NCBI GenBank assembly: GCA_035637115.1
Contig: DASPXV010000091.1
Span: 23,770-87,769 of the forward strand
DNA length: 64,000 nucleotides
Direction: 5' to 3'
Origin: JAICSD01 sp035637115
GTDB taxonomy: Bacteria > Acidobacteriota > Vicinamibacteria > Vicinamibacterales > 2-12-FULL-66-21
The translations under genes and the position numbers were made by a program. This document shows, piece after piece, positions 16,016-24,626 of the stretch (the stretch's first letter is position 1; every line of letters starts with the position of its first letter). The notes under the pieces were generated by a model that was not told the DNA's origin, made no database searches, and saw only the letters and a list, made by a program, of their open reading frames with translations.

Positions 16016-18484
16016 CTAAAACGTCTTCAGAAAGGCGATAAGCGCGCGCTTGTCGCTATCGCTCAGGCCCGGCTCTTCTTTGAAGTACGCCGTGCCGAAG
16101 TAATGTCCCTTGTTGACCACGAGATCCTTGCACTTGCTGACGGCGAGCATGTCGTCGGCGAGCGCCGCGAACACCGCGTCGAAATCGCGGTTTCCTTTCA
16201 GCTCGTGGATGGCGCGCCTGACGAGATGGAGAATCTTCCGCCGATGCTCCGCGCGCTGCTCCGGCGGGAGGTCGTCACCGAGCATGTCGATGTTCGTGAT
16301 CAGGCCGATGGGGAACCCTTTTGGAAACGGGCCGAGCCGGATCGATGACCCGTCGCCTCCGATGAACGGGAACAGCCTGCGTGACAAGCGGACGAGAGGC
16401 CGCAGCGGCGCGCCAATATAGTGTTCCGGCACCTCGAGATAGCTGTCGACGGTAATGCGATCGATGATGCCGACGCCGGGACCATCCTCGTTAGCAAAGA
16501 TCGGATCTTTCCTCCGCCGCTCCGGCCACAGCATCTGTTCGATCGATTGCTCGAACGAGTGCATGCGCGCGTCGACCGACGGGCTCCACTCGAACGGCCC
16601 GACGGTGTTGTTCTGGAGGAACGGCGCGGTCGACCAGAGACTCTCGAGCGACGCCGGCCGGATATAGCCGCGGCCGCCCGCGGGCAACGGGTAGTCGATG
16701 GTCTTGCCGGTCTTCGGATGCCGGATCTGGATGGTGCCAACCGAGGGCAGCGTCTTGTACGACTCCGACGAGAAATTGTCCCAGATGTTGCCGCGGACTG
16801 CGTTCGTCGCCAGCGGACTGCAGGCATTGATGCCGAGCAGCGTGATCGGGACGCGCAGCTCGGTCGACAGATAGTTGCCCTTGAGGAAGTCGTCCGCGAG
16901 CACGATGTCGCGCATCGGCTTCTTGAACGCCTCCGTCTTCGTCCAGTCCCAGTATCTGTTCCATGCGGCCAGGTAGCCGGGCCCGTTCGCGTTTTCCAGG
17001 TCCAGGCCGGCTGGCAGCGCGGGCAGCTTGCTCGAGTGACATCGCCCGCACCGCTCCGCAAACACGACTTTGCCCCGCTGGACGGTCTCGCGATCCTCGG
17101 AGAGATACGCCTTCGAGTTCGGTGCGTCCTTCAAATAGTGCGGATCGGTGCCGGCGAGAAGGAAGCGCGCCATGTACGGCGTCTGCATTTCCGTCGCGGC
17201 CCAGTACACGGAATTCTTCTGGACGGTTTCGAGCGGAATCGGCGAGATCGGCGCGCCGCCGAGGAGCGCGCGGAAATGCAGGAGCCACTCCTCGCTGAAC
17301 AAGCCGATGTTGATGTAGACGCGGTTGAGCGCACCGAGCGCGCCGACCGAGTCGGCACCGTCCTTCAGGATGCGCGGCGTTCGCGTCGTGCTCGGAGGTG
17401 AAAAGAACTGCGCCAGAGAATCGCCGGGTGGCACGTAGTCGTTGAATTGCTTGTTCCGCAGCCCGCCGCCTGAAATCGTCTCCTTTCCCCACTTCTTCGC
17501 CTGCGCCATGCGCGCGGCGAGGTTGTACACGGCGTTCATCGTGCGCGGGTTGTTGATGTTGTCGGTGGAGACGAGCGAGGTGTCGAGCGTCCCGGGACGC
17601 GACACATGCAGCGCCTGGAAGAAGATGCTGTCGGCGTGGCTGTCGCCGCGCCAGTTGAACACCCGGTCCCACCAGAAATACTGCGCGCCGACGTTCGAGC
17701 TGAGATTCGCCCAGGCCGGGTTTTCAGGATCCGCGGGCGGCCTGATCGGGTTCGGACCGACGTGACAGAACCCGCACGACATGCCGACGCGGTACGGCCG
17801 CACGAGATCGCGGTCACCCGCGTAGGAGAGATCGTTGTAGAACCGCTCGGAATTCCAGCGTCGACGAGCCCTCTCGTCGAAGTCCGGGTTCGGAAACAAG
17901 CGAAGACCGACGATTCCCGTCGGCTCACCATAATAGGACCCGACCGCCACCGTCTTGCCTCGCGCGCCGATGCGAACGCCGGGATAACGCGACGCGTCGG
18001 CGAACGGATCCGCCAGACATTTCGGATCGCGCACATCGAGCCAGAGGCCGAACCGGTTCGGATCCGGACCCGTGGCCTCCGAGAAACATGGTTCGTTCAC
18101 GAGTCCGAGATAGCGGAATCGGTTATGACGGCCGTAGCCGATACGTGGGTGCGAGGAGATTGTCTTGAGCAGATCGAAGCTGCCAAGACTGTCGATCGTC
18201 AGCCGGTCCCACAGCCGGTCGTTCCCGCCAGTCCAGACCAGCCACATGTTCCGGCCCTGAATCTCCGCCGGCGTGAAGACAGGCCTCTTGCCATCGACCA
18301 CGTTGTCGTCCATGTCGTGGAAGTAATCATCCGTTGGACGAACGAAGTGCGGCGGCTTGAGACCGGCGCGCATGGCCTCGTCCTGCACCGTGCCGGGCTT
18401 CGGACCTTTCTGTCCGCCGCAGCCGCTGACGCCTGCGGCCACGAGCGCCGCGAGGCATAACAGAAGGATGCGATTGCGCGTCAC
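16016..18484 (-). CDS. Large di-haem cytochrome c lipoprotein
   Basis: An 822-residue exported protein starting at GTG 18484, whose codon overlaps the stop of the upstream lipoprotein gene (GTGA). A signal peptide ends in the lipobox VSGC. Two c-type haem sites are present: CGFCH at Cys237 and CGRCH at Cys479; the second sits in a typical cytochrome segment (RGKVVFAERCGRCH). The C-terminal ~30 residues (LSDSDKRALIAFLKTF) resemble the last helix of a cytochrome domain. The rest has no domain I can name. Placed between a lipoprotein and a GMC dehydrogenase, it is probably the periplasmic electron acceptor of that enzyme. No CxxCK or peroxidase motif was seen. Confidence 0.82.
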   Translation of the reverse strand: MTRNRILLLCLAALVAAGVSGCGGQKGPKPGTVQDEAMRAGLKPPHFVRPTDDYFHDMDDNVVDGKRPVFTPAEIQGRNMWLVWTGGNDRLWDRLTIDSLGSFDLLKTISSHPRIGYGRHNRFRYLGLVNEPCFSEATGPDPNRFGLWLDVRDPKCLADPFADASRYPGVRIGARGKTVAVGSYYGEPTGIVGLRLFPNPDFDERARRRWNSERFYNDLSYAGDRDLVRPYRVGMSCGFCHVGPNPIRPPADPENPAWANLSSNVGAQYFWWDRVFNWRGDSHADSIFFQALHVSRPGTLDTSLVSTDNINNPRTMNAVYNLAARMAQAKKWGKETISGGGLRNKQFNDYVPPGDSLAQFFSPPSTTRTPRILKDGADSVGALGALNRVYINIGLFSEEWLLHFRALLGGAPISPIPLETVQKNSVYWAATEMQTPYMARFLLAGTDPHYLKDAPNSKAYLSEDRETVQRGKVVFAERCGRCHSSKLPALPAGLDLENANGPGYLAAWNRYWDWTKTEAFKKPMRDIVLADDFLKGNYLSTELRVPITLLGINACSPLATNAVRGNIWDNFSSESYKTLPSVGTIQIRHPKTGKTIDYPLPAGGRGYIRPASLESLWSTAPFLQNNTVGPFEWSPSVDARMHSFEQSIEQMLWPERRRKDPIFANEDGPGVGIIDRITVDSYLEVPEHYIGAPLRPLVRLSRRLFPFIGGDGSSIRLGPFPKGFPIGLITNIDMLGDDLPPEQRAEHRRKILHLVRRAIHELKGNRDFDAVFAALADDMLAVSKCKDLVVNKGHYFGTAYFKEEPGLSDSDKRALIAFLKTF

Positions 18485-19314
18485 TTCCGCACCCCCAGCA
18501 TCCGAGATGCACTCGCGTTGTCGCACGTCGTCTCGACAAGTTTCGCGTCAGTGGCGGCCGCGGGAATAGCCGGATCGACCAGCGTGAAGTTCAACGCGAA
18601 CCGTTTTCCAAAATACGCGCGGCCAAGATAGAAGCCTGGCCGGATGATCCTGACCTCGTCGCGAATGTTCAGCGCGTCGGGGCCGGCCAGCTTGTCGGGC
18701 ACCGGCCTGTAACCCTCAAGCGTCGGCCCCTCCGAATAGTCCACGACGATCGACGGCCGCGTCGGATCGAACCGGCTCTCGCCGCAGGACAACCGCGCGG
18801 GAAACAGCAGCCACGTCGTCTCTCCGTCGAACGTCAGCTTCGGAATGGTGTGCGAGTCTTTGAAGATCGGCCGCAGGAGGAGGAGGTCGTCGATGCGATT
18901 GCGCACGAGCCGCTGCGAGCGAAAGAACACCTTGCCTTTCCACAGCAGGCGACCGAGGTGCTCGGCGCGCAGCGCGGCGACGTGCGCCAGCAGGCCGGGC
19001 GCCGGATCCGCGAGGTCGCGAATCCGCGCGTGTCCGCTGCGGTCGCGCGGGAAGAACAGGTCCCCGCGAAACGGCCCGTCCGGAATCGGCCCGCTGGTGA
19101 GCCGCGCGTAAATCTGGTCGACCTGCTCCTGCGTGAGCGCTCGCAAGTTGCCAGGCGTGAGCGCAAGACGCTCGGCGTCGCTGAGCGGGTACGTATTTCG
19201 CAGAGCGGCGATATCCGTTCCCGGAGCGGCGAATCGCAGCATCGGCGCGGCCACAGAGCGGCATCCGCTCACGACCGCAAAAACCGTGAGAAGGGTGAAG
19301 AAGCGGGCGCGCAT
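18481..19314 (-). CDS. Lipoprotein of unknown function, first gene of the GMC/cytochrome operon
   Basis: A protein of about 277 residues starting at the second of two adjacent ATG codons (19314, also 19317), which is better spaced from the AGGAGG site. The signal peptide ends in the lipobox VVSGC. The mature part has no haem motif and no domain I recognise; three further cysteines occur (in ARLSCGE, VETTCDN and the lipobox), and a motif LTFDGETTWLLFPARLSCGE is notable. Its stop overlaps the start of the di-haem cytochrome, so the two are translationally coupled. It probably forms part of a membrane-attached dehydrogenase complex; that is inferred only from context. Confidence 0.7.
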   Translation of the reverse strand: MRARFFTLLTVFAVVSGCRSVAAPMLRFAAPGTDIAALRNTYPLSDAERLALTPGNLRALTQEQVDQIYARLTSGPIPDGPFRGDLFFPRDRSGHARIRDLADPAPGLLAHVAALRAEHLGRLLWKGKVFFRSQRLVRNRIDDLLLLRPIFKDSHTIPKLTFDGETTWLLFPARLSCGESRFDPTRPSIVVDYSEGPTLEGYRPVPDKLAGPDALNIRDEVRIIRPGFYLGRAYFGKRFALNFTLVDPAIPAAATDAKLVETTCDNASASRMLGVRK

Positions 19315-19476
19315 CATTCCTCCTGGGACGGTCGTACGACTGGTCAACAGATTGGCCCGGGCGGCCAACTGGCTGGCTGATCGCGCGCCGTCGTTTCTCT
19401 CTGTCGCAGGTGTTGCGGTCGCCGCTCGATGCAAGATCCGCACTCGCTGCGAACGAGATTTCTGAAAGGCGTTGCC

Positions 19477-20508
19477 ATGAGAAGGTCAGCGACGACTAAC
19501 GGTCTCGTGTTTCACATCGCAGTTGCCGTCGTTCTGATCGCGATCGCGCCGCGTCGAGCATCCTGTCAGTCAAAACCGGACGTCTGGATGTTCAGGGATC
19601 TTCCCTACTACGAACCGCTGATGGCGGAGCCACGTGCCGCGCGCGTGGAGTTGACACTTCCGGCATTCGCGAAACAATTCCCACACTCGGACAAACCAGG
19701 GAACCGCTTCGCGTGGCAAATCACGCTCGGGCGCGAGCTGCCTATCGTCGGCGTACGCTCCGAGAAGCTTGATGGACGGGTAGGCAAAGGCAAGTGGGGG
19801 CTCGGTCTGTGGACGCCGGTCTCGTTTCACATGATCGAGGACTTCAAGGACGAGTCGGCGCCGATCGTCGATACCGACTACCGCTTCGGCACGATGGTCA
19901 AATTCCAGTATGGCATCAAGGACGACCTGTGGCTCGGCGTGAAGTTCGTGCCATGGGCGCACGAGAGCACGCATCTGGGAGACGAATACACGATCATCGC
20001 GCAGCTTCGGGATGCCAACTTCAAGCGTGTCAATCCGAGCTTCGAGTACCACGAGTACGGCATTTCGATCGAGAAGGTATTCGACGGCGATCGCCTGCAC
20101 CTCATCGCGCGGCACGGCGGCATCAACTTATGGGGCAAGGACGGCTACTACTCGGATCACCTGCTCGGCGAAGCCAAAGACGCGCACACGCTGACGCCGT
20201 CCGAGAAGAATTACGAGCCGTCGTTCGGTTTCGAAGTCCGCGGCCGGCAAATCCGATCCCGGCATCCATTCGCGTCAGTCGACACGCGCCACAAGCTGAT
20301 ATACGCGTTCGACCGTGCACCCGGGGAGAGCGAGCAACAGCAGTGGTCGATGAAGTTCGCCGCCGGCCTCGCGGCCCCCGAGGGGACGCGCGGGATTCCG
20401 CTCAAGGCGTTCTACCTGCACTACTACCGTGGTGTGAATCCTTACGGCCAGCTGCGCGCGCAAAAGGATTTCTGGACGGTCGGCCTCGGCTTTATTTTCG
20501 GCGTGTGA
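19477..20508 (+). CDS. DUF1207-like predicted outer-membrane protein
   Basis: A 343-residue exported protein with a start at ATG 19477 (GAAAGG upstream); the signal peptide covers about 1-31. The mature sequence opens WMFRDLPYYEPLMAEPRAAR, the phrase typical of DUF1207 proteins, and continues in alternating polar/aromatic strands (RFGTMVKFQYGIKDDLWLGV, QWSMKFAAGLAA) ending in an aromatic C-terminal strand (DFWTVGLGFIFGV). This pattern fits a small beta-barrel in the outer membrane. It lies 160 bp from the divergent lipoprotein gene and 18 bp before the next gene. Ligand or role unknown. Confidence 0.72.
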   Translation: MRRSATTNGLVFHIAVAVVLIAIAPRRASCQSKPDVWMFRDLPYYEPLMAEPRAARVELTLPAFAKQFPHSDKPGNRFAWQITLGRELPIVGVRSEKLDGRVGKGKWGLGLWTPVSFHMIEDFKDESAPIVDTDYRFGTMVKFQYGIKDDLWLGVKFVPWAHESTHLGDEYTIIAQLRDANFKRVNPSFEYHEYGISIEKVFDGDRLHLIARHGGINLWGKDGYYSDHLLGEAKDAHTLTPSEKNYEPSFGFEVRGRQIRSRHPFASVDTRHKLIYAFDRAPGESEQQQWSMKFAAGLAAPEGTRGIPLKAFYLHYYRGVNPYGQLRAQKDFWTVGLGFIFGV

Positions 20509-20526
20509 TCCCAACCCGGAGGCGTC

Positions 20527-20793
20527 ATGGCATACGAAGCGAAGTTCGTTCTGCTCGGTTTCTTCAGCCAGAACCAGACGGCGGGCACTCTGCAAGATCG
20601 CGAACAGTTCGGCGACGACGCGTTCAACCGGTTCGATCAGCACATCACCGATGCCGCGCGGCAGGCCGGACTCGTACTGTCGGACGAGTCGCGATCGATC
20701 ATCGCGATGATGGCGACAATGGCGTCCGGCGCCTCACCGAAGACGAAAGCGGGTCAGGCGGTGAGGGCGTACGTGGAGTATCGCGGGATGTGA
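20527..20793 (+). CDS. Small protein of unknown function (88 aa)
   Basis: A short soluble protein with a good ribosome-binding site (GGAGG) 5 bases before its ATG and only 18 bp after the DUF1207-like gene, so likely co-transcribed. It is hydrophobic at the start (KFVLLGFFS) but not enough for a signal peptide, and mixed helical afterwards (DDAFNRFDQHITDAARQAGL). Codon use matches the neighbourhood. No domain recognised. It is convergent with the response-regulator gene at a distance of 25 bp. Confidence 0.6.
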   Translation: MAYEAKFVLLGFFSQNQTAGTLQDREQFGDDAFNRFDQHITDAARQAGLVLSDESRSIIAMMATMASGASPKTKAGQAVRAYVEYRGM

Positions 20794-20818
20794 GATCGCG
20801 CCCGAGACCGGTGCAGTC

Positions 20819-21523
20819 TCAGCCTTCTGCGGAATCCGTCACAAAGCGGTAACCAACCCACGGCTCGCTGACGAGGTATCGAGGATGCGATGGGTCTGGT
20901 TCGATCTTCTTCCGCAGCTGCGCCACCAGCACCCAAAGGTGCTCGGGCTGATCGACGGCGTGCGCGCCCCATACGGCCTTCAGGATGGCGCGGTGCGTCA
21001 GCACGCGATCGGCGCTGCGCGCGAGGAATGCGAGCAGCTCGAATTCCTTGGGCGTCAGACGAATCTCGTCGTCTCCTCTGAGCACGCGCCGGCGGTCGTA
21101 GTCGATCGTCAGGTCGCCCGCCTGCAATCGCCCGGACGGCGCATCGTCGGCCGAAAAGACGCGGCGAAGCGCTACGCGGATCCTGGCCAGCAACTCTTCC
21201 GGGCCGAACGGCTTCGTCACATAGTCGTCGGCGCCAAGATCGAGCGCGGAGACCTTGTCGGCTTCACCACCGCGCGCGGACAGCACGACGATTGGCACCA
21301 GCGATTGCGAGCGAATCCGGCGACAGACTTCCGTTCCTTCGAGGTCAGGCAACCCGAGGTCGAGCACGATGAGATCTGGCGATTGGGTGCGCGCAAATTT
21401 GAGCGCCTCGGTGCCGGTGCCGACGACGTCGACCTCGTAACCTCTCGCGCGCAACAGGGGCGCGACCGCGCGCTGAATCGGCACTTCGTCGTCAACCAGA
21501 AGAATTCGTGGCGCTCGAGTCAT
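20819..21523 (-). CDS. KdpE-like OmpR-family response regulator
   Basis: A 234-residue regulator: receiver domain about 6-120 with acidic pair LLVDDE and phosphoacceptor Asp55 (LIVLDLGLPD), then a winged helix (about 135-230) ending VSEPWVGYRF. The effector segment EHLWVLVAQLRKKIEPDPSHPRYLVSEP and overall layout match KdpE, which controls potassium-uptake genes. Its start overlaps the stop of the kinase gene by 4 bp (ATGA), so the two are coupled, and the pair lies directly downstream of a KimA-type potassium transporter. It probably controls that operon; 10-bp tandem repeats near 24.6 kb are candidate sites. The kdpFABC genes are not in the window. Confidence 0.9.
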   Translation of the reverse strand: MTRAPRILLVDDEVPIQRAVAPLLRARGYEVDVVGTGTEALKFARTQSPDLIVLDLGLPDLEGTEVCRRIRSQSLVPIVVLSARGGEADKVSALDLGADDYVTKPFGPEELLARIRVALRRVFSADDAPSGRLQAGDLTIDYDRRRVLRGDDEIRLTPKEFELLAFLARSADRVLTHRAILKAVWGAHAVDQPEHLWVLVAQLRKKIEPDPSHPRYLVSEPWVGYRFVTDSAEG

Positions 21524-22572
21524 CCCACCTGGTCCGCCGTTGTTGCCGCTTTGCTTTCAGCCGGTACGAGGATCGTGAACTGCGCGCCGCCGTCCGCACA
21601 ATTCTCAGCCCAGATGCGACCGCCTTCGGCAGCGAGCATGCCGCGCGCGATGGACAAGCCCATACCGGTCCCGGAAACGCGCTGGCGCGCCTGGGTGCCG
21701 CGGTAAAAACGGTCGAAGAGGTGAGAGAGCTCGCCCGGCGCAATTCCTGGTCCGTGGTCGCGCACCCGTACGCTGAGTCCGTCAGTCGATACGGACATTG
21801 TGACTGAAATCGGCGACTCAGGGGGCGTGTAGTGCGCCGCGTTTTCGAGGAGATGAGCGAGCGCCGCCGCAGTGAGGCGCGGATCGACGCGGACGACGTG
21901 GTCAAACGCGGACTCGACATCCACCCGACGATGGTTGAGCGTGTGTTCCACTCGATCGCGCGCCGCCTCGAATATCTCCGCGGGATGCACCCAACGCAGG
22001 TCCGCGGCGATCGCGCCGGCATCGATCCTGGCCATTTCAAGAATGTTCTGGAAGAGCCGATTGAGCCGCTCGACCTCAGCGAGAATCAAATCGCTTTGTT
22101 CGTCGCGATCGCGCTCCTGAATCCAGGAGGCCTTCAGATTGCTCGCGGCCACGCGAATGGCCGTCAGCGGCGTTTTCAGATCGTGGCTCAGCGACGCGAG
22201 CAAGGCGGACTTCAGTTCCTCGCCCTGGCGGGCCAGCTCCGCTTGTTTCCGTTCCTCCACGAAACGAGTGCCGATGACGCTCACAGCCAGGAAGACGAAC
22301 AAGGCCACCCAGTTCTGCGGGTCGGCAATCGTAAAAGTCCCAAAGGGGGGCATGAAAAAGTAATTCAGGCACAAATCCGCGGTCACGGACACGACGATCG
22401 CTACCCATAGCTTCGAAGTGGAAGCGGTGATCAGGACGACCAGGAGATAGACAAGCGCGGCGGTGGTCGGGTTCGTCAGCCGCAGACCCACACGGAAACC
22501 CGCGGTGATCCCGATAACGGCCCCGAGCGCGAGCACAAGCTTCGACATCTCGCGCCGCCAGGAGGCAGTCAT
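21520..22572 (-). CDS. Short KdpD-like sensor histidine kinase (DUF4118, HisKA, HATPase)
   Basis: A 350-residue kinase. Closely spaced membrane helices (about 12-105) form a DUF4118 unit as in the centre of KdpD (RLTNPTTAALVYLLVVLITA, NYFFMPPFGTFTI). The phosphorylated His is His130 in SLSHDLKTPLTAIR, and the ATPase domain has LLENAAHYTP, DHGPGI and GTGMGLSI. Full KdpD is nearly 900 residues because it carries N-terminal KdpD and Usp cytoplasmic sensor domains; both are missing here, so signal input must come through the membrane part or partner proteins. It follows the KimA-type gene by 4 bp and overlaps its regulator. Confidence 0.9.
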   Translation of the reverse strand: MTASWRREMSKLVLALGAVIGITAGFRVGLRLTNPTTAALVYLLVVLITASTSKLWVAIVVSVTADLCLNYFFMPPFGTFTIADPQNWVALFVFLAVSVIGTRFVEERKQAELARQGEELKSALLASLSHDLKTPLTAIRVAASNLKASWIQERDRDEQSDLILAEVERLNRLFQNILEMARIDAGAIAADLRWVHPAEIFEAARDRVEHTLNHRRVDVESAFDHVVRVDPRLTAAALAHLLENAAHYTPPESPISVTMSVSTDGLSVRVRDHGPGIAPGELSHLFDRFYRGTQARQRVSGTGMGLSIARGMLAAEGGRIWAENCADGGAQFTILVPAESKAATTADQVG

Positions 22573-22576
22573 GCCC

Positions 22577-24412
22577 TTAGTGCCGTAAGTGGAATGGCAC
22601 GCTGGTCACCACGGTATTGGGTTTGAACAGCAGCGCGCCCTTGATCAGCAGCGCCCGCTGATTGTGGAACAGATGATGCCACCAGCGCGCCGGAACAAAC
22701 TCCGGCAGGACAATGGTAATGTATCCATCCGGCTCTGCCGTCGCAACCTGCTCGATGTACTCGAGAAGCGGTTCCATAAGCGAGCGATAGGGGGAGTCGA
22801 GCGCGATGAGCGGCACGCCGTTCCCCCACCGGTTCCATGCCTGGCGCAGCTGCTCCGCCGCGGCCGGATCGACGTTCACGTAAACCGCGCGCACATCCGT
22901 TGAAAGAGTTTTCGCGTAATCGAGCGCTTCCAGCACGGCACGCTGGATCCCGCTGATCGGGACCAGAACCACATTGTGACGCGGGCCGCGCGATTCCCAG
23001 CCTCGCAGCGTCAGCTGTGCCGCCACACCATCGTAGTGCTTCCGTGTCAGCCGACAGAAGAGCACGTTGAGCGGGATCAGAAGCATGATGATCCACGCGC
23101 CTTCGAGTGCCTTGGTGACGGAGACGACGAGCAGAACGATCCCGGTCACGGTTGCTCCGATGCCATTGATCAGCGCACTGGTGCGCCAACCCGGCCCACG
23201 GAGCCGCCGCCAGTGGATGACCATGCCGGCCTGCGACAGCGTAAAGGACACGAACACACCGATCATGTACAGGGGAATCAGTGAATGCGTATCGCCGCCG
23301 AATATAACGAGCAGGACGCCGGCAAGCACGCTGAGGCCAACGATGCCGTTCGAGAATGCGAGTCGATCCCCCTGGTTCATGAACTGCCGCGGCACGTACC
23401 GGTCACGCGCGAGGATCGACGCAAGGCGAGGAAAGTCGGCGTACGCCGTATTCGCGGCGAGGACGAGGATCAACATCGTCGCGGCCTGCACGGCGTAGTA
23501 CGGAATGCCGCGGCCGAAGACTCCCCGGGCGAGCTGCGACACGACCGTTTCCTGCTCGCTCGGCATGATGTGGAGCGCGTGCGACAACAGCGTGATGCCG
23601 AGAAACATCGTGATCGAGAGCACGACCATCATCAGCATCGTCGCGGCAGCGTTCTTCGCCTCGGGCGGTTTGAACGCCGGCACGCCGTTCGACACTGCTT
23701 CAACACCAGTCATCGCCGTGCACCCGTTCGAAAACGCCGTCAGCAGGAGAAACAGCGTCAACGGCGCACCCGTTGACGCCACCGGCGCGGCAGCCGTTAC
23801 CGGGGTGATGGTTCCAGTCAGGAGACGCCAGGCACCTATAGCAATCAGGAGCAGGATCGTCACGACGAAGAAGTAGGTGGGCGCCGCGAATATCCGGCCC
23901 GATTCGCGGACGCCCCGCAGATTGCCAAACATCAACATCAGTACGAACGCCAGCGTCAGCTCGACGCGGTTCAGGTGCCACTGGGGGAACGCCGATGTGA
24001 TTGCCGCGACGCCAGCCGCAACGCTCACCGCGACCGTCAGTACGTAATCGATCAACAGCGACGATGCCGCGATGAGCGCGGGCATTTCGCCGAGGTTGTC
24101 TTTCGCGACGATGTAGGCACCGCCACCGCTCGGATAGGCATGGATTGTCTGGCGATAGGAGAAGACGACTACCGCCAGAATCGTCGCGATCACGAACGCG
24201 ATAGGCGTCGCCAGGGTCAGCGCACCCGCGCCGACCAGGATGAGGACGCGCAGGATTTCTTCGGTTGCGTACGCGACGGACGACAGCGGGTCGGACGAGA
24301 GAACGGCGAGGCCGGTAACGCGGGACAGCCGTTCGTGATGCGCGAGATGCGATGGGAGCGGCTTGCCGACGACAAACCGTTTGATTTGCGAGAGAAGCCC
24401 CTCTTCAGCCAC
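22577..24412 (-). CDS. kimA: KimA-type potassium/proton symporter (APC superfamily)
   Basis: A 611-residue transporter beginning at a GTG with AAGGA upstream. The N-terminus KRFVVGKPLPSHLAHHERLS and the motifs LAVLSSDPLSSVAYATEE, SYRQTIHAYPSGGGAYIV and NLGEMPALIAASSLLIDYVL follow KimA (YdaO) of Bacillus subtilis, a high-affinity K+/H+ symporter inhibited by c-di-AMP. About twelve membrane helices occupy residues 40-455; the last ~150 residues are a cytoplasmic alpha/beta domain. It is the first gene of an operon with a KdpD/KdpE-like pair and is preceded by a ydaO-type c-di-AMP riboswitch, which independently supports the potassium assignment. Confidence 0.9.
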   Translation of the reverse strand: MAEEGLLSQIKRFVVGKPLPSHLAHHERLSRVTGLAVLSSDPLSSVAYATEEILRVLILVGAGALTLATPIAFVIATILAVVVFSYRQTIHAYPSGGGAYIVAKDNLGEMPALIAASSLLIDYVLTVAVSVAAGVAAITSAFPQWHLNRVELTLAFVLMLMFGNLRGVRESGRIFAAPTYFFVVTILLLIAIGAWRLLTGTITPVTAAAPVASTGAPLTLFLLLTAFSNGCTAMTGVEAVSNGVPAFKPPEAKNAAATMLMMVVLSITMFLGITLLSHALHIMPSEQETVVSQLARGVFGRGIPYYAVQAATMLILVLAANTAYADFPRLASILARDRYVPRQFMNQGDRLAFSNGIVGLSVLAGVLLVIFGGDTHSLIPLYMIGVFVSFTLSQAGMVIHWRRLRGPGWRTSALINGIGATVTGIVLLVVSVTKALEGAWIIMLLIPLNVLFCRLTRKHYDGVAAQLTLRGWESRGPRHNVVLVPISGIQRAVLEALDYAKTLSTDVRAVYVNVDPAAAEQLRQAWNRWGNGVPLIALDSPYRSLMEPLLEYIEQVATAEPDGYITIVLPEFVPARWWHHLFHNQRALLIKGALLFKPNTVVTSVPFHLRH

Positions 24413-24423
24413 GTTGTCCTTCC

Positions 24424-24554
24424 AACGGCCGGCGGGGTTAGCTGGCGGGCTCGAGATTGGAAGTTCTCGTCCGACGTGATCGGATTCGCCCCGGAGACGA
24501 CAGGCGCCTCGTTGGTTCCCCCGCAGCGCCGCAGGCGGGGCGCTTTAGGCCATT
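24424..24554 (-). promoter_or_regulatory. ydaO/yuaA-type c-di-AMP riboswitch upstream of kimA
   Basis: Read on the minus strand, the 131-nt leader shows the conserved blocks of the ydaO aptamer in order. A closing helix P1 pairs AAUGGCC (24554-24548) with GGCCGUU (24430-24424). After it come UAAA, a GCGCC/GGCGC hairpin, GCGGGGGAACCAA, then GGGGCGAAUCC, two small hairpins, and CCCGCCAGCUAACCCCG just before the P1 3' strand. In this class c-di-AMP binding normally turns gene expression off. The 3' end lies 11 nt from the kimA start, with the Shine-Dalgarno GGAAGGA immediately after P1, so translational control is likely; no U-rich terminator is visible. Confidence 0.88.
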
Positions 24555-24596
24555 TCCAACTCGATGCTAGCGCGGTGGCACGCAATGCCACTCATG

Positions 24597-24626
24597 TTTT
24601 AAGGGATTTTTTAGGACTTTCTTAAG
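24597..24626. promoter_or_regulatory. Three tandem 10-bp AT-rich repeats in the kimA / small-membrane-protein divergent region
   Basis: On the plus strand the units are TTTTAAGGGA, TTTTTTAGGA and CTTTCTTAAG, each one helical turn long, with a further partial match TTCTTAGG at 24652-24659. They lie just upstream of the riboswitch aptamer and about 55-85 bp before the divergent small membrane protein. Tandem direct repeats with a one-turn period are the usual binding layout of OmpR/PhoB/KdpE regulators, so this is a candidate site for the KdpE-like regulator of the operon. The region is also AT-rich enough to be the promoter itself. Confidence 0.4.
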
